This document shows, one piece after another, positions 1 to 10,560 of a DNA stretch of 64,000 nucleotides. How positions within the stretch are numbered: the stretch's first letter is position 1; each line of letters starts with the position of its first letter. The notes beneath the pieces are model-generated. The model had not been told where the DNA came from. It saw only the letters and a program-made list of their open reading frames with translations, and made no database searches. The position numbers and the translations under genes are program-made. This stretch comes from Lumnitzera littorea (Eukaryota; Streptophyta; Magnoliopsida; Myrtales; Combretaceae): positions 84,600,339-84,664,338 of the forward strand of contig JAMXBB010000010.1 in NCBI GenBank assembly GCA_024138015.1. The letters are read 5' to 3'.

Positions 1-826
1 ATCTTCGAAAAATTTCTATCTATGATATGATTTGTTTATTAATTTTGTATGAATACCTCAACCCGTCACCTACCATGTCTCGTGTTAGGATTCAACCCGT
101 TTATTACCTTTCCTAATTGTATACCAATTTGTTCAAAGTTACTTTTTAACCTCCATATTGGTTACTTATCAATAAAATTCTTGTATAAAATTCTTTTATG
201 ATTTCATATTTAATTAAGTGTTTTTCTTATTTGAAGTGTCATAAATACAATCAATTTCAAAATATAATGTACACAAATAATTAATCAAATAGATTATTGC
301 TCATTTTTTACTAGCAACAATTAATTATTAATTACTTATCAACTCTTTAATGATCTAAATAACTTAGAAAGATGAGACTAAGTTTTAATTGGTATGCTAA
401 TTATTATTTCATAACAATTATATTACTTTTAAAGAACTTTGTCTAGAAAAGTTCACAATAGAAAACTTTAGAGTCTAAATCATCTATATATTGTTTCTGG
501 TTTAGGCACATATTAAATTTAAGCAAGCTTCACAATCTACTTCTAATCCATTTAGTTTGATTCACTTGGTTTATTAAATGTTATAAAACAATTTGCAAGA
601 AAAAGAAGATTTTCGGCACGTTTATAATTTTCTGTTGGAGGTCTTAAATAAAATCAACAACAATAGATCATATGCCTAATTGGAGTCTGTTTAGTAATTC
701 TCCCTAAGTTAAAAGAGACAAGAATTTCTTACAAAAAGAAAATTTAGTTAAGAAGATGTGGTTCAAGTGGAGCTACATGGATATGGAAATGAGATAAAGA
801 GAGAAAAAGGAATGGATTCTAGTTAT
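1..826. other. AT-rich intergenic DNA
   Basis: No coding frame, RNA gene or repeat structure was recognised. The stretch is AT-rich with short homopolymer runs and ends at the flank of the hAT-like MITE. Confidence 0.6.
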
Positions 827-834
827 AACTTAAT

Positions 835-1862
835 TAGGGATGTAAATAGGGTGAGTTTAGAATGAGTTATAGTAGCTCAAAACCTATCCCGTTACACTAG
901 TAGGTTCCAAAGCGGTTTCAAAACCCTATATAATTTTTAACTCTATACCTAAAATCTATCTCGTTATCTTAATAGAGTACCTACTTTTCAACCTGCCAGA
1001 CTTGTTTTTATATATGTATATATAGAGGCCAAATAACTATTTCTTCGTTTATTAATCATTACATGAGAAATTGATTTGTATTATTTACAAAACATGGATA
1101 ACACGATGAGGATTAAGGAATCCATTTGTTGTACCCTCATAGTTGTTAAAATCATGTGTCAAAAGTATGATTTTACGACTTTATGATTTTATAATATTTT
1201 TCATAATTAAAATGGACGTAAAATCATTTATATGTAAACTTTGACTAAAATTATAAACTTTTATATATGATTTTATATTGTACGGTTTTATTGATTTTAT
1301 GTATTCAAATGAACAATAGAATCATAATTTTAACAACCATTCATTCTATGTATCTTGTCACGAAATTAGTGAAGCACTTAATAGTATTATTATACAATAA
1401 ATTTGATGATCTACATAGACTCTTCGGTATATTTTGATTTTAAGGATATGGCCAATGTTTGTATCAAATTTGTTATTTATTTAATTATTTCTCTCTATTG
1501 CATAATAAATACACAACCATCTTATCTTAGTCAATAAAAAAAATCTTACATAGATACAAATACAAAATAATAAATGTGATCAAAGTTGTCATCAACCCTA
1601 TTTTCATCTATTTATTATTTTAGGTATTATAAACTTTAGTTAATATTATATTATTAATTTATTATTTTTTTAATCGGATAATGGATTTTTTGTTTTTTTG
1701 TTTTAGATCCCATAACCCATCCTAAAATTCTTAATGGGTTTTTAGCTATATCCTAAAACCCATCCCCAAACCTTACTAATTTCTATCTTATAAGGTTTTT
1801 GGCGGGTTGAGCGGTTTGGGTGGGTTGGGTACTCTATAACGTCCTGTTTAATTACATCCCTA
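835..1862. mobile_element. hAT-like MITE with 8-bp target duplication
   Basis: The element begins TAGGGATGTAAAT and ends ATTACATCCCTA, giving an inverted terminal repeat whose outer eight bases TAGGGATG/CATCCCTA match exactly. The 8 bp before it (827-834, AACTTAAT) and the 8 bp after it (1863-1870, GACTTAAT) agree at 7 of 8 positions, the TSD length of hAT transposons. No transposase is present, so it is non-autonomous. The subterminal sequence is rich in GGGTTT/AAACCC words, as in common plant MITEs of this type. It contains a second, smaller inverted-repeat element near its middle. Confidence 0.75.
1142..1337. mobile_element. Small inverted-repeat element nested in the MITE
   Basis: The left end GTTGTTAAAATCATG (1142-1156) and the right end CATAATTTTAACAAC (1323-1337) form a 15-bp inverted repeat with one mismatch. 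The interior is AT-rich and noncoding. This fits a miniature DNA transposon inserted into the larger hAT-like MITE, but no clear target duplication was found, so the family is not assigned. Confidence 0.5.
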
Positions 1863-1870
1863 GACTTAAT

Positions 1871-2903
1871 GTCTTTTACTTTTTTGTTTTTGATTTTTTT
1901 TACTTTTTTTTTTCTATTATTGCATCAGTAGAGAAAATGGAAAAAAAAAAAATAAATTAAAGAATGAAAATACAATTTTAATGTTAAATGGATTTGTGGG
2001 TCGAACTTGAACTTGTCTACAGGACCTATTTATTTAAATGGGTCTATAAACGGATCTAGGATCTAGATAGGAACTCGAACGCGAATTTAATCATGTATAA
2101 ACGGGTTTGATCCTTTTAGGTTTTTTGTTAATTTTTTTCATACATTAACCCATTTAAATTGTGTTTGATTCTATCTTGCTCGATTTCCAAATTGTTAGCT
2201 CTATATATAATTTTTTTTTTGTATTTTTGAAGAAAATATTATATGACCTCATTCCACAAAAGAGATTGAAGTTTTACTCTAAGTAACAAACCTTTAGGTG
2301 AAAAAAGTTAAATGAAATAAAAACTTATTTCTAATACTTTTGATTATTTATTTTTGAAAGGACATCACTTGAGTTCGTATATCTAATAGAGTATTTATAG
2401 TAAATTAATTTATAAAAACTTTTCTTTGTATTATATAAATAATTGTAAAGTATCAAACAAAAAATTTCAACTATCTACTTTTATCAAATAGTAAATTTAG
2501 TTTAGCAGATACATATATTCCTTGTGCTTGATTTATTGAGAAGGTAAATGGTTTTGATATAAATAAAATATTTTCACCATTAATATATTGATGTATGTTC
2601 CTAAATTATTTTAACTATGGTATCAATTCTATTGTTCAATTACATAAATATAATACATACTTTATGTCAATAAGATTGTAGTTCTATATTTTTATGAAAT
2701 GACGTGTTGTTTATAGAGAGTTAAAGTACTTCAAATTGTGGGAACGATGTGTCCTTCGGCAAAACATCATGTAAAGATTGCATATCCTATATAAGTACTA
2801 TCATGCTAGACATGTTACTTGTATATATATAATTAAACCTAAAGAAAATAATTGCCACTAGTCAATATATTTTGTTAACGAAAATGTATAAGTAATGGAA
2901 AAA
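1871..2903. other. AT-rich intergenic DNA
   Basis: No coding frame or structured repeat was recognised between the MITE and the copia element. Confidence 0.55.
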
Positions 2904-2908
2904 AATTG

Positions 2909-3207
2909 TGTTACAGATATTTATTTAACAGATAGTAGTTGGTTATAGTCAGTTAGCTAGCTATTAGTCAAAATTTTGGTTAGTTAGTTTTAATCGGTTA
3001 ATTTTTCTGTTTTGGAAGTTTAGTTACGCGGGATTTGTATATAAGAGCTCTACACAGTGAACTTAATTAGTGAATTCTATTTTCAGCCTACTTCCTCTGC
3101 GCACATTCTTCTGCTCCTCTATTTCTCTGTTATTCACACATTCTTCTTCTTCTATTTCTTTAGTTGCTAGTTATAGAAATAATACATACAATTGAGATCA
3201 AGTAACA
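2909..3207 (+). repeat. 5' LTR of the copia element
   Basis: The LTR starts TGTTACAG and ends AAGTAACA, the TG...CA ends expected of LTRs. It holds a TATATAAG box and ends against the PBS. Compared with the 3' LTR it carries an extra stretch of about 14 bp near 2989-3003. Confidence 0.92.
3038..3045 (+). promoter_or_regulatory. TATA box of the copia 5' LTR
   Basis: TATATAAG lies 170 bp before the PBS, a normal place for the LTR promoter driving the genomic RNA. The matching site in the 3' LTR (7803-7810) reads TATATAGG. Confidence 0.6.
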
Positions 3208-3219
3208 TGGTATCAGAGC
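3208..3219 (+). other. Primer-binding site (initiator tRNA-Met type)
   Basis: TGGTATCAGAGC follows the 5' LTR without a gap. This is the standard plant copia PBS, complementary to the 3' end of initiator methionine tRNA. Confidence 0.95.
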
Positions 3220-3237
3220 ACTTTTGATTGATTGAAC

Positions 3238-4077
3238 ATGTTAACGATAACTACAAAAGATGTTAACTCACCTTACTTTGTTCATCACTTGGATTCACAA
3301 ATTTTAGTTGCAATTACACCTGTTTTTATCGGTCTTAACTATAACACATGGAGCCGATCATTCTTGTTAGCATTGTTGATTCAGAATAAAGTTGATTTTC
3401 CGAATGGTTCCATTCCAATTCTAGATAAATCAGATAAGATGTATGTTGCTTGGAATCACTGCAATGATCTATTTGTTGCTTGGTTGCTTTAGTCAGTCTC
3501 CTCGTCAATTGCATCAACAATTTTATACATGAATATAGCTAAGGAAATATGGACAAAGCTAAAGGTATGTTTCTCACAGCCAAATGACACTAAAATTTGT
3601 CAATTACATCATATGTTAAGTACTATAGTTCAAGGATCAAGATTTGTGGATGAATATTTGATGGAGTTGAATATCATATGGGAAGAGTTGCAGAATTTCA
3701 GACGACTATCGCATTGTTCTTTTGACTAAAAATGTTTTCATAAATATGTTGAAATGACACACAAGGATTATGTTTTTAAATTCCTTAATGGTTTAAATGA
3801 GAATTTTGCTGCTTTAGGGTCTCAAATTATAGTTTTAAAACCATTTCCTACTTTGGATGAGGCTTATAATCTAGTTGTGTGAGGTGAATTCTAGAGAGCC
3901 AACCAGCCAAAGGATTTAATAGTTTTAGATGCATTTGCGATGGTGAGTGGGCATCCTAAATCAAGAGGCAAATGTGATATTGTGTGTAGCTATTGTCGCA
4001 AGAAAGGGCGTTTAAAGGAGAAGTGTTATAAATCGATTGGATTTCCACCACATTTTCAAAATTATAGTGTAGCTAAA
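3238..4077 (+). pseudogene. copia gag (decayed)
   Basis: Translation from the ATG at 3238 gives a typical copia Gag N-terminus with a stretch resembling the LNYNTWSRSFLLAL motif near residue 35. The frame is closed by a stop at 3490-3492 and picks up again after 3529. A CCHC zinc knuckle is recognisable at about 3985-4026 (cysteines at 3985, 3994 and 4024), but the histidine codon is CGT (Arg), so the knuckle is broken. Gag would form the virus-like particle and bind the RNA. The copy is non-functional. Confidence 0.88.
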
Positions 4078-4439
4078 TAACATGTGTTAGGATCAAATCA
4101 TGTGTCTACAGGTTATAGTGATATTGGAATATCAAGTAATGTTAGAATCTCAAATTATGAAGATTATGGCTATCAATTTGATAGTAGTAGCATTTTGTCT
4201 AATAATGGACATACTAGCTTATCTTATGAATTTGGTGGTGTAAGTCTTTCTGAGGAGCAAGTTCTTAATCTACTGAATATGATGAATGTTTTTGATGCTC
4301 GAGTACTAGTGTTGCAATGGCTGAAATTTTTGCATTAGCTCCTGTAACACAAGCTGGTTAACAAGATGCAGTGCAGTCGATGAGTCATATGGCAGGTATG
4401 ACCAATCCGTCTTCTTGTTATTCACAAAAAGGATTTATT

Positions 4440-7400
4440 AATTGGATTTTAGATTCAAGAGCTACTGAACACATGATTAGTACAATCAATCTCTTTCAAT
4501 CATATTATGAAATTGCTTAATAGCATGTGTTATTGCCTAATGGATAGAAATTAGTAGCAACACATATTGGTATAGTTGTTTTAAGTTTAAGTTTTATTCT
4601 TTGTGAGGTTCTAGTTTTGCGTTCTTTCAAGCATAATCTCATTTCTATCTACAAATTGGTTTAAGACAATAGTTATACAATTTGTTTTCCAAATCAATTT
4701 GCCTCCATTTAGGATTGTATTGGTCAGAAGGAGATTGGTTGAGTGCGTGCTAAAAATGGCTTATATTTGGTTGAACAGGAGTTAAGTAAAGTGGTTAGTG
4801 CATGGTAGGGTCATTTTTCTCTTGATCATGGCTTTATTTCTAGTGTAATAAGTCATATGCCTAAAACATTTGATGTATGTCATTTTCATTTTGGACAGCC
4901 ATTTTTTATGATAATGAAACGGATTAGTCATTTGGATAGGGATATTAGCTGTAATTCCTTTGATTGCTTGATTTGTCCTATGGCAAAACAAAAGCGCATT
5001 ACTTTTCCTATTCATATTTGTAGTACATTTGTTGCATTTGAATTAGTCTATGTGGATATTTGGGGTCCTTTTGCTACCCTAACAATAGAAGGATATAAGT
5101 ACTTTCTCACTATAGTAAATGATTTTACTCGAATGAACTAGATATATTTGATGAGGTTTAAACATGAAGTTTCCACGATTGTTCTAAGCTTTTGTTAATT
5201 GGTGATTAGGTAGTTTAGTTCACATGTTAAGATCATTCGAAGTGATAATGGAAAGGAGTTTGTTATGTCTCAGTTTTATGCTGATCATGGTATTGTTCAT
5301 CAGACATCTTATGTGGAAACACCACAACAAAATGGTGTTGTTGAACGGAAACATCAACATTTGGTTTCAGTAGCTCGAGCATTGTTATTACAAGTGTCAT
5401 TGCCTTTATTTTTTTGGGGACATGCTTTGTTAACAACAACTCATCTGATCAATAGGCTTCTTATTGATATTCTATAAGGAAGAACTCCTTTTCAGTTGTT
5501 GTTTGGACATATGCCATCTTATTCTCATTTAAGGGTATTTGGCTCTTTGTGTTTTGTGTCTACTCTTACTAGAGGAAAGTCCAAGTTTGATTCTCGAGCA
5601 CATCCATCGGTGTTTGTTGGTTATCTTCTAAATGTAAAAGGCTATAAGGTATATGATTTGATAGAGAAGCATTTTCTTATTTCTAGAGATGTTAAATTTC
5701 TAGAACATATATTTGCTTTTTGAATGATAACATTACTAGCAATAGCACCTTCTTTCTTACTGGTTTCTTTACCTTTAGCAAAAACAATGTTGAGTATGGA
5801 ACATGTGTTTTCCTTGTTTGCTAATGATACGATAGCATAATAGGGTGTTCATGATTAGTCTTTGGTGATGGTTGTACAGTTTCTAATGAACAACGGATCA
5901 CTGATGATAGTACCGAATTAGACATGCTTAGGAAAAGCACTGGAGCATGAAAGAGTCCTTATTTACAGCATTATTGTTTGAATTTTCTAGCTCCTGATTC
6001 CTTAGCAGCAACTTCCTCAACTGCTCATCCTTCATATCAAACTTTTTCATACAAGTCTTTATCTCTTAGTTTTCGTGCCTTTAGTGTGCAACTTTCACAA
6101 CACAGTGAACTTTGTAACTATAAGCAAGCCAAATTACTTGATCCTTGGTGCAAGGTAATGTAAGAGGAGATAGATGCTTTAGTTGCCAATAATACTTGGA
6201 TTATCATGTCATTGCCATGTGGCAAGAACATAGTTGGGGGCAAGTGGGTTTGTAAACTTAAAACTAAAGCAGATGGATCAATTGATAAATACAAGGCACG
6301 ACTTGTAGCAAAAGGGTACAGTCAGAAGGAAGGGTTTCACTACACTAAGACCTTTACTCTAGTAGTTAAACATGTTACAGTGAGACTCTTTTTTTATCTT
6401 GTAGTTATCTTTAATTGGCATGTGTGAAAAATGGATGTGTGCAATGCTTTTCTTAATGGTGATTTGAATGAAGAAGTGTATATAGATATTCCTCAAGGGC
6501 TTGATGTTTCTATACAAAATTCTTCACAAGAAAAGCTTGTATGTAAACTGAATATGTCCCTTTATGGCTTGAAGTAGGCATTTAAGTAGTGGAATGCCAA
6601 ACTTATGCAGTTACTTTCAGCTTATGGATTCAAGCAATCCTACTGTGATTACTCTTTGTTTGTAAAAGGATCAGGTGATGATATGTTGGTTGTCTTGGTA
6701 TATGTTGATGATTTAGTAGTCTTTAGTAAGCATTCTTTTCTCATTGAGAAGTTCAAAACCTTTATGCACACACACAGTTCAAAATTCAAGACATTGGGGT
6801 GCTTAAGTATTTTATTGGCTTAGAACTTGCATGATCTTTGCAAGGATTGGTTCTTTTATAGCGAAAGTTCACTCTAGACTTGCTAATTGATGTGGGTTTC
6901 ATTGGAGCAAAGCCATTGTTTACTCCAATTGAAGTTAATCATTGAATGTCAAGAGATGACAATTCTAATTTAGTTGATGCTTCTTGTTATAGAAGAGCAG
7001 TTGGAAAGCTTTTGTACTTATGCATTATATGTCTAGATATTACTTACTCAGTTCATAGACTTAGCCAATTTATGGATAAACCTTGGAGGTCTCATTAGTT
7101 AGCTCTTGAACATTTCTTACGTTACATTAAAGGAACTGTTGGTTTAGGCATTTGTTTTCCTTTGGCTAACAATTTGGTGTTTTGAGCGTATAATGACTGC
7201 GATTGGGGAGATTGTCCTGATTCACAACGTTCCATAACTGGTTTTTATGTATTTTTGGGAAATTCTTTATTGAATTGGAAGTCCAAGAAACAACCAACAA
7301 TAACATGAAGCTTAGTTGAATCAGAATACAAAGCATTAGCTATTGGTACTTGTGAAGTACTTTAGATCATTTCTCTTCTTAAAGAATTTCATATTACTTG

Positions 7401-7610
7401 TTCTTTACTAGTACAACTCTTTTGTGACAATCAATCTGTATTACACATTGCTAGGAATCTTGTTTTTCATGAAAGAACAAAACATCTTGAAATTGATTTG
7501 CATTTTGTTCATGACAAAGTTATTGAAGGAACTATATTGCCACTTCATGTTCCCTTGAAGCAATAACTTGTTGACATTTTCACCAAAGGATTACAAAGAG
7601 ATCATTTTTG
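4440..7610 (+). pseudogene. copia pol: protease, integrase, RT, RNase H (decayed)
   Basis: Domains appear in copia order. The protease active-site motif at 4452-4466 reads DSRAT where DSGAT is usual. Integrase shows a zinc-finger region near 4860-5010, the first Asp in DIWGP (about 5055), SDNGKEF (about 5240) and the Glu in NGVVERKH (about 5335). RT runs from about 6206, with KWVCKLK and YVDD at 6701-6712. RNase H covers about 7195-7600, with SITGFY, DNQSV and a FTKGL-like end. Stops interrupt the frame repeatedly (for example 5139, 6161, 6425, 6576), so no full polyprotein can be made. Confidence 0.92.
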
Positions 7611-7657
7611 ACATCTCTTATCTAAGATGGGAGTATTAAATGTATACTCTCCATCCT

Positions 7658-7686
7658 GAAAAGAAGAGAGGGGTGGGTGGGAGGGG
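7658..7686 (+). other. Polypurine tract of the copia element
   Basis: An almost unbroken run of A and G sits directly before the 3' LTR, the site that primes plus-strand DNA synthesis in LTR retrotransposons. Confidence 0.85.
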
Positions 7687-7975
7687 TGGTTACATATATT
7701 TATTTAACAGATATTAGTTGGTTATAGTCAACTATCTATCTGTTAGTCACAATTTTAGTTAGTTAGTTTTTCTGTTTTGGAAGTTTAGTTATGTGGGATT
7801 TGTATATAGGAGCACTACACAATAAACTTAATTAGTGAATTCTATTTTCAGCCCACTTCCACCATGCATATTCTTCTGTTCCTTTGTTTCTCTATTATTC
7901 ACACATTCTTCTTCTTCTTCCATTTCTTTAGTTGCTAGTAATAGAAATAATACATACAGTTGAGATTAAGTAACA
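7687..7975 (+). repeat. 3' LTR of the copia element
   Basis: It starts TGGTTACA and ends AAGTAACA and aligns along its length with the LTR at 2909-3207. It lacks about 14 bp found in the 5' copy and has an extra TTC unit in the pyrimidine-rich part. The TSD AATTG follows at 7976-7980. Confidence 0.9.
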
Positions 7976-7980
7976 AATTG

Positions 7981-8402
7981 TAAATGATAAAATAGTATTA
8001 CTAATTAAAGCATATAATGGCAAAAGATATAATTATAAATTCCCAAAATTTATTATTATACCTAGGCATAATTTTTTGAAAATTAGAAATGCAGGTTGCC
8101 ACTTTATGCTAATGAATTTGACAAAAAGTGCATATTACATATATCACTAGAAATGTTAGAAGCTAAGATCTTATAACCCAATGGCATAAATACTAATATT
8201 GATCTATGTGGCGTATTAAAACTATTAGATCTTTTTTCATAAATATTGGTATCTCTATGGAATGAGTTAGATTCATTTCCCTCTTCCCAATAGTTGAAAT
8301 GTACATAAGAGTTGGCCAAAAATGGAGCAACATTATTTCCAAATTTTAAGGAAATTTTGATTAGCCATGCTTATTATTTCCATATTCTTAGTTTCTTCCT
8401 AT
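7981..8402. other. Intergenic DNA without recognised content
   Basis: No gene or repeat boundary was recognised in this AT-rich stretch. Confidence 0.5.
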
Positions 8403-9045
8403 TTCTTTTTTAACCGACATGAGAATTTTAAAAACTATTTAACATAAATTATAAACTTTTGTCCCTTTATTTTTCATTCTCCTAAAAAAAAAAAAACAAA
8501 AGAAACTGATGAGATAATAATCAAATTATCTTATTTTTAGGATTATGACATCCAACTTAGTCAAAGTAAATATATAAAACATAGAGTTTTATTGCATTTA
8601 CTCTTTTTTTTTTCTTTTTCTTTTTGTTTTGGTAAGATTGCATCTACTAGTTGCTACATGCATTTTGTGAAGTACGTTCAAACGGGGTTATTGTAGGGCT
8701 CTGTTAACGGATTGTTTGATCTTTCTTTCTATGTTTTTCAAGCCGCATGAGAAATTTGAAAACTATTCAACATAAATTATAAACTTTTGTCCCTTTATTT
8801 TTCATTCGACCAATAGGCAAAAAAAAAAAAAAAAGAAAAAAAGAAAAAAGAAAAAATAAAATTGATGAGATGATAATGAAAATTATCTTATTTTTGAGGG
8901 CTATGACATTCAATTTAGTTAAAGTAAATTCATAAAACAGATAGTTTTAAGGTATTTTCATAGTAGCTACGCCTACACATATTCTATGAGTATGTGTTCA
9001 TATAGGATTATTCTACTGTTTCACTAACGGACGGTTTAATCTAGC
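8403..9045. repeat. Tandem duplication, unit about 328 bp
   Basis: Two adjacent copies share the same order of landmarks: an ACATGAG/GCATGAG start (about 8411 and 8740), AACATAAATTATAAACTTTT, an A-rich tract, TTATCTTATTTTT, and a TTAACGG/TAACGG near the end. The copies differ at many positions and in A-tract length, so the duplication is not recent. No coding potential was seen. Confidence 0.75.
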
Positions 9046-10295
9046 ATCTAGCTGTTGAATTACATTAGCTTACATAGATCACCTGAACTATCTCTAATAA
9101 CTTTTGAGCAAATAATCTGTTTACTATTATTTTCTATATTGTTGAAGGGAATAAGGTATCTTACTGTCTTGCATATTTAAAAATATTACTCATATATGTA
9201 ATTAAGAAGAGAAAAAGATATGGAACTTCTTCTTTTTTTTTTTTTTTTTTTGCAGATATATAATCATGATAATAGAGTGGAAGTTACAACATATATTTGG
9301 GACTGTATTTTTCAACCTATAAGTGATTTATTTATCTAATTAGTTTACCATTTTTATATACACATTTTGCGGATGTGGATTTACCAGATATACATATAAA
9401 TGCAATTAATTAGTGAGAAAATAAACCCGTGCTTCTTTTAGCATTGGATTTCATTTTTGTCAAACAAACAAATTTCGTATTATCAATTTTATGAATCGTG
9501 CTTTTTTCTTAAGAGTAAGAAAAAAAAGAAAAAAAGATGAGTAGGAACATTTTTACAACGCGTCCTTTATTATAAGGTACAATACAGGTGAAAAAAACGA
9601 AAACCCTATAACGTTTTACATAGTAATAGTAGTAATAGGATTTTAACAAGTGGGCGTTTAAATACTCCGTTTTTTTGTCCATATGTGGGAAAAGTACCTA
9701 TTACTGGGTTCTGATTCTAACTAATATGGTTGATTTCGTATGCCATTCTGTATTAAGAAAGGTTTTTCAGACTCTACAGCTCCTTATTCCTTACAAGGAT
9801 AGCATGAAAATCATTTAAGTAATGGATTGTTACAACAGCTTCTTTAGAATTTAAATTTTAAAATAGCAATAGGGAGATTTTACACAATTTTTGTAAGAGA
9901 AGTGATGGATGGTACGAAGGTATATTACGAATGTTAGTACGAAATTAATGCTTTGCCAATAGAATCAAACATTTGATGTCTAAGTAGACTAATTCTTCTA
10001 CACTTGGTTTGGTAACAAACAGCCACATCATTCGGGTTGAATTCGTAAGGCATGAATTAACATAAGTACTTTAATTTTTAATTATATAATTATCTTGCGC
10101 ATTGTTTTTGTTTTTTTTTTTTTTCATGTCATGGATGCATCTCCTTTTAATAATCATATATATATATATATATAAGGTATGTATCGATATCAGTAGAATG
10201 TGTTTCCAACCTCTATGAGATAGATATGGAAACTAAAAATGCCCAAAAATATTAGGCAATTTTAGTGATGATATAACTTAATTGCTCTAACTGTA
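9046..10295. other. Intergenic DNA; poly-T and AT microsatellites
   Basis: No gene was recognised. A poly-T run lies near 9233-9252 and an (AT)n run near 10156-10174. Confidence 0.5.
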
Positions 10296-10301
10296 AGAGG
10301 A

Positions 10302-10554
10302 TATATAAAGGAAGTAGGAATAGCTCTTTTGAAAATTTCAAATCCCAACCTTAAATTTCTCTCTATGTTAACGAAATATACAATATCACGAAATCCGTTT
10401 AAACAATATAAGAAAGTTGAATGTATTTTCCATGGCTTTAGATTGCTTCACACACAGCGAGCAACTCCATAAGAGAGATCATCTCTACAACAAGATTCAA
10501 TAACAATCTTGACGCCTCTCAATTTAGTCTCCAGAACACAAGTAACACATCAAG
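10302..10554 (+). promoter_or_regulatory. Possible promoter and noncoding first exon
   Basis: TATATAAAG at 10302-10310 is followed by a stretch less AT-rich than its surroundings and then by CAAG|GTATGT at 10551-10560, a good plant splice-donor match. The only ATG-led frame in the segment (from 10432, in CCATGG context) codes for 23 residues before a stop. This could be the start of a noncoding RNA or a remnant gene. No acceptor or second exon was identified, so it remains a weak call. Confidence 0.3.
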
Positions 10555-10560
10555 GTATGT

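Larger units (their letters stand above)
2909..7975 (+). mobile_element. Ty1/copia retrotransposon, complete in structure, coding region decayed
   Basis: This 5067-bp element has two LTRs (2909-3207 and 7687-7975), a PBS directly after the first LTR, a polypurine tract before the second, and gag-PR-IN-RT-RNase H in copia order. The 5-bp sequence AATTG occurs at 2904-2908 and 7976-7980, so it is a real insertion with its target duplication. About 29 substitutions and a few indels separate the two LTRs over roughly 280 aligned bases (counted by eye), so the insertion is not recent. Many in-frame stops and frame breaks in gag and pol mean it cannot transpose on its own. Confidence 0.95.

Noticed and set aside
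8104..8319. Minus-strand frame sharing an IPLGYK/MPLGYK-like string with 13654-13899
   Set aside because: The two could be remnants of one tRNA-like repeat, but the similarity is too short and no ends are visible.
10432..10503. 23-residue micropeptide gene in CCATGG context
   Set aside because: It is too short to support without conservation or transcript evidence.
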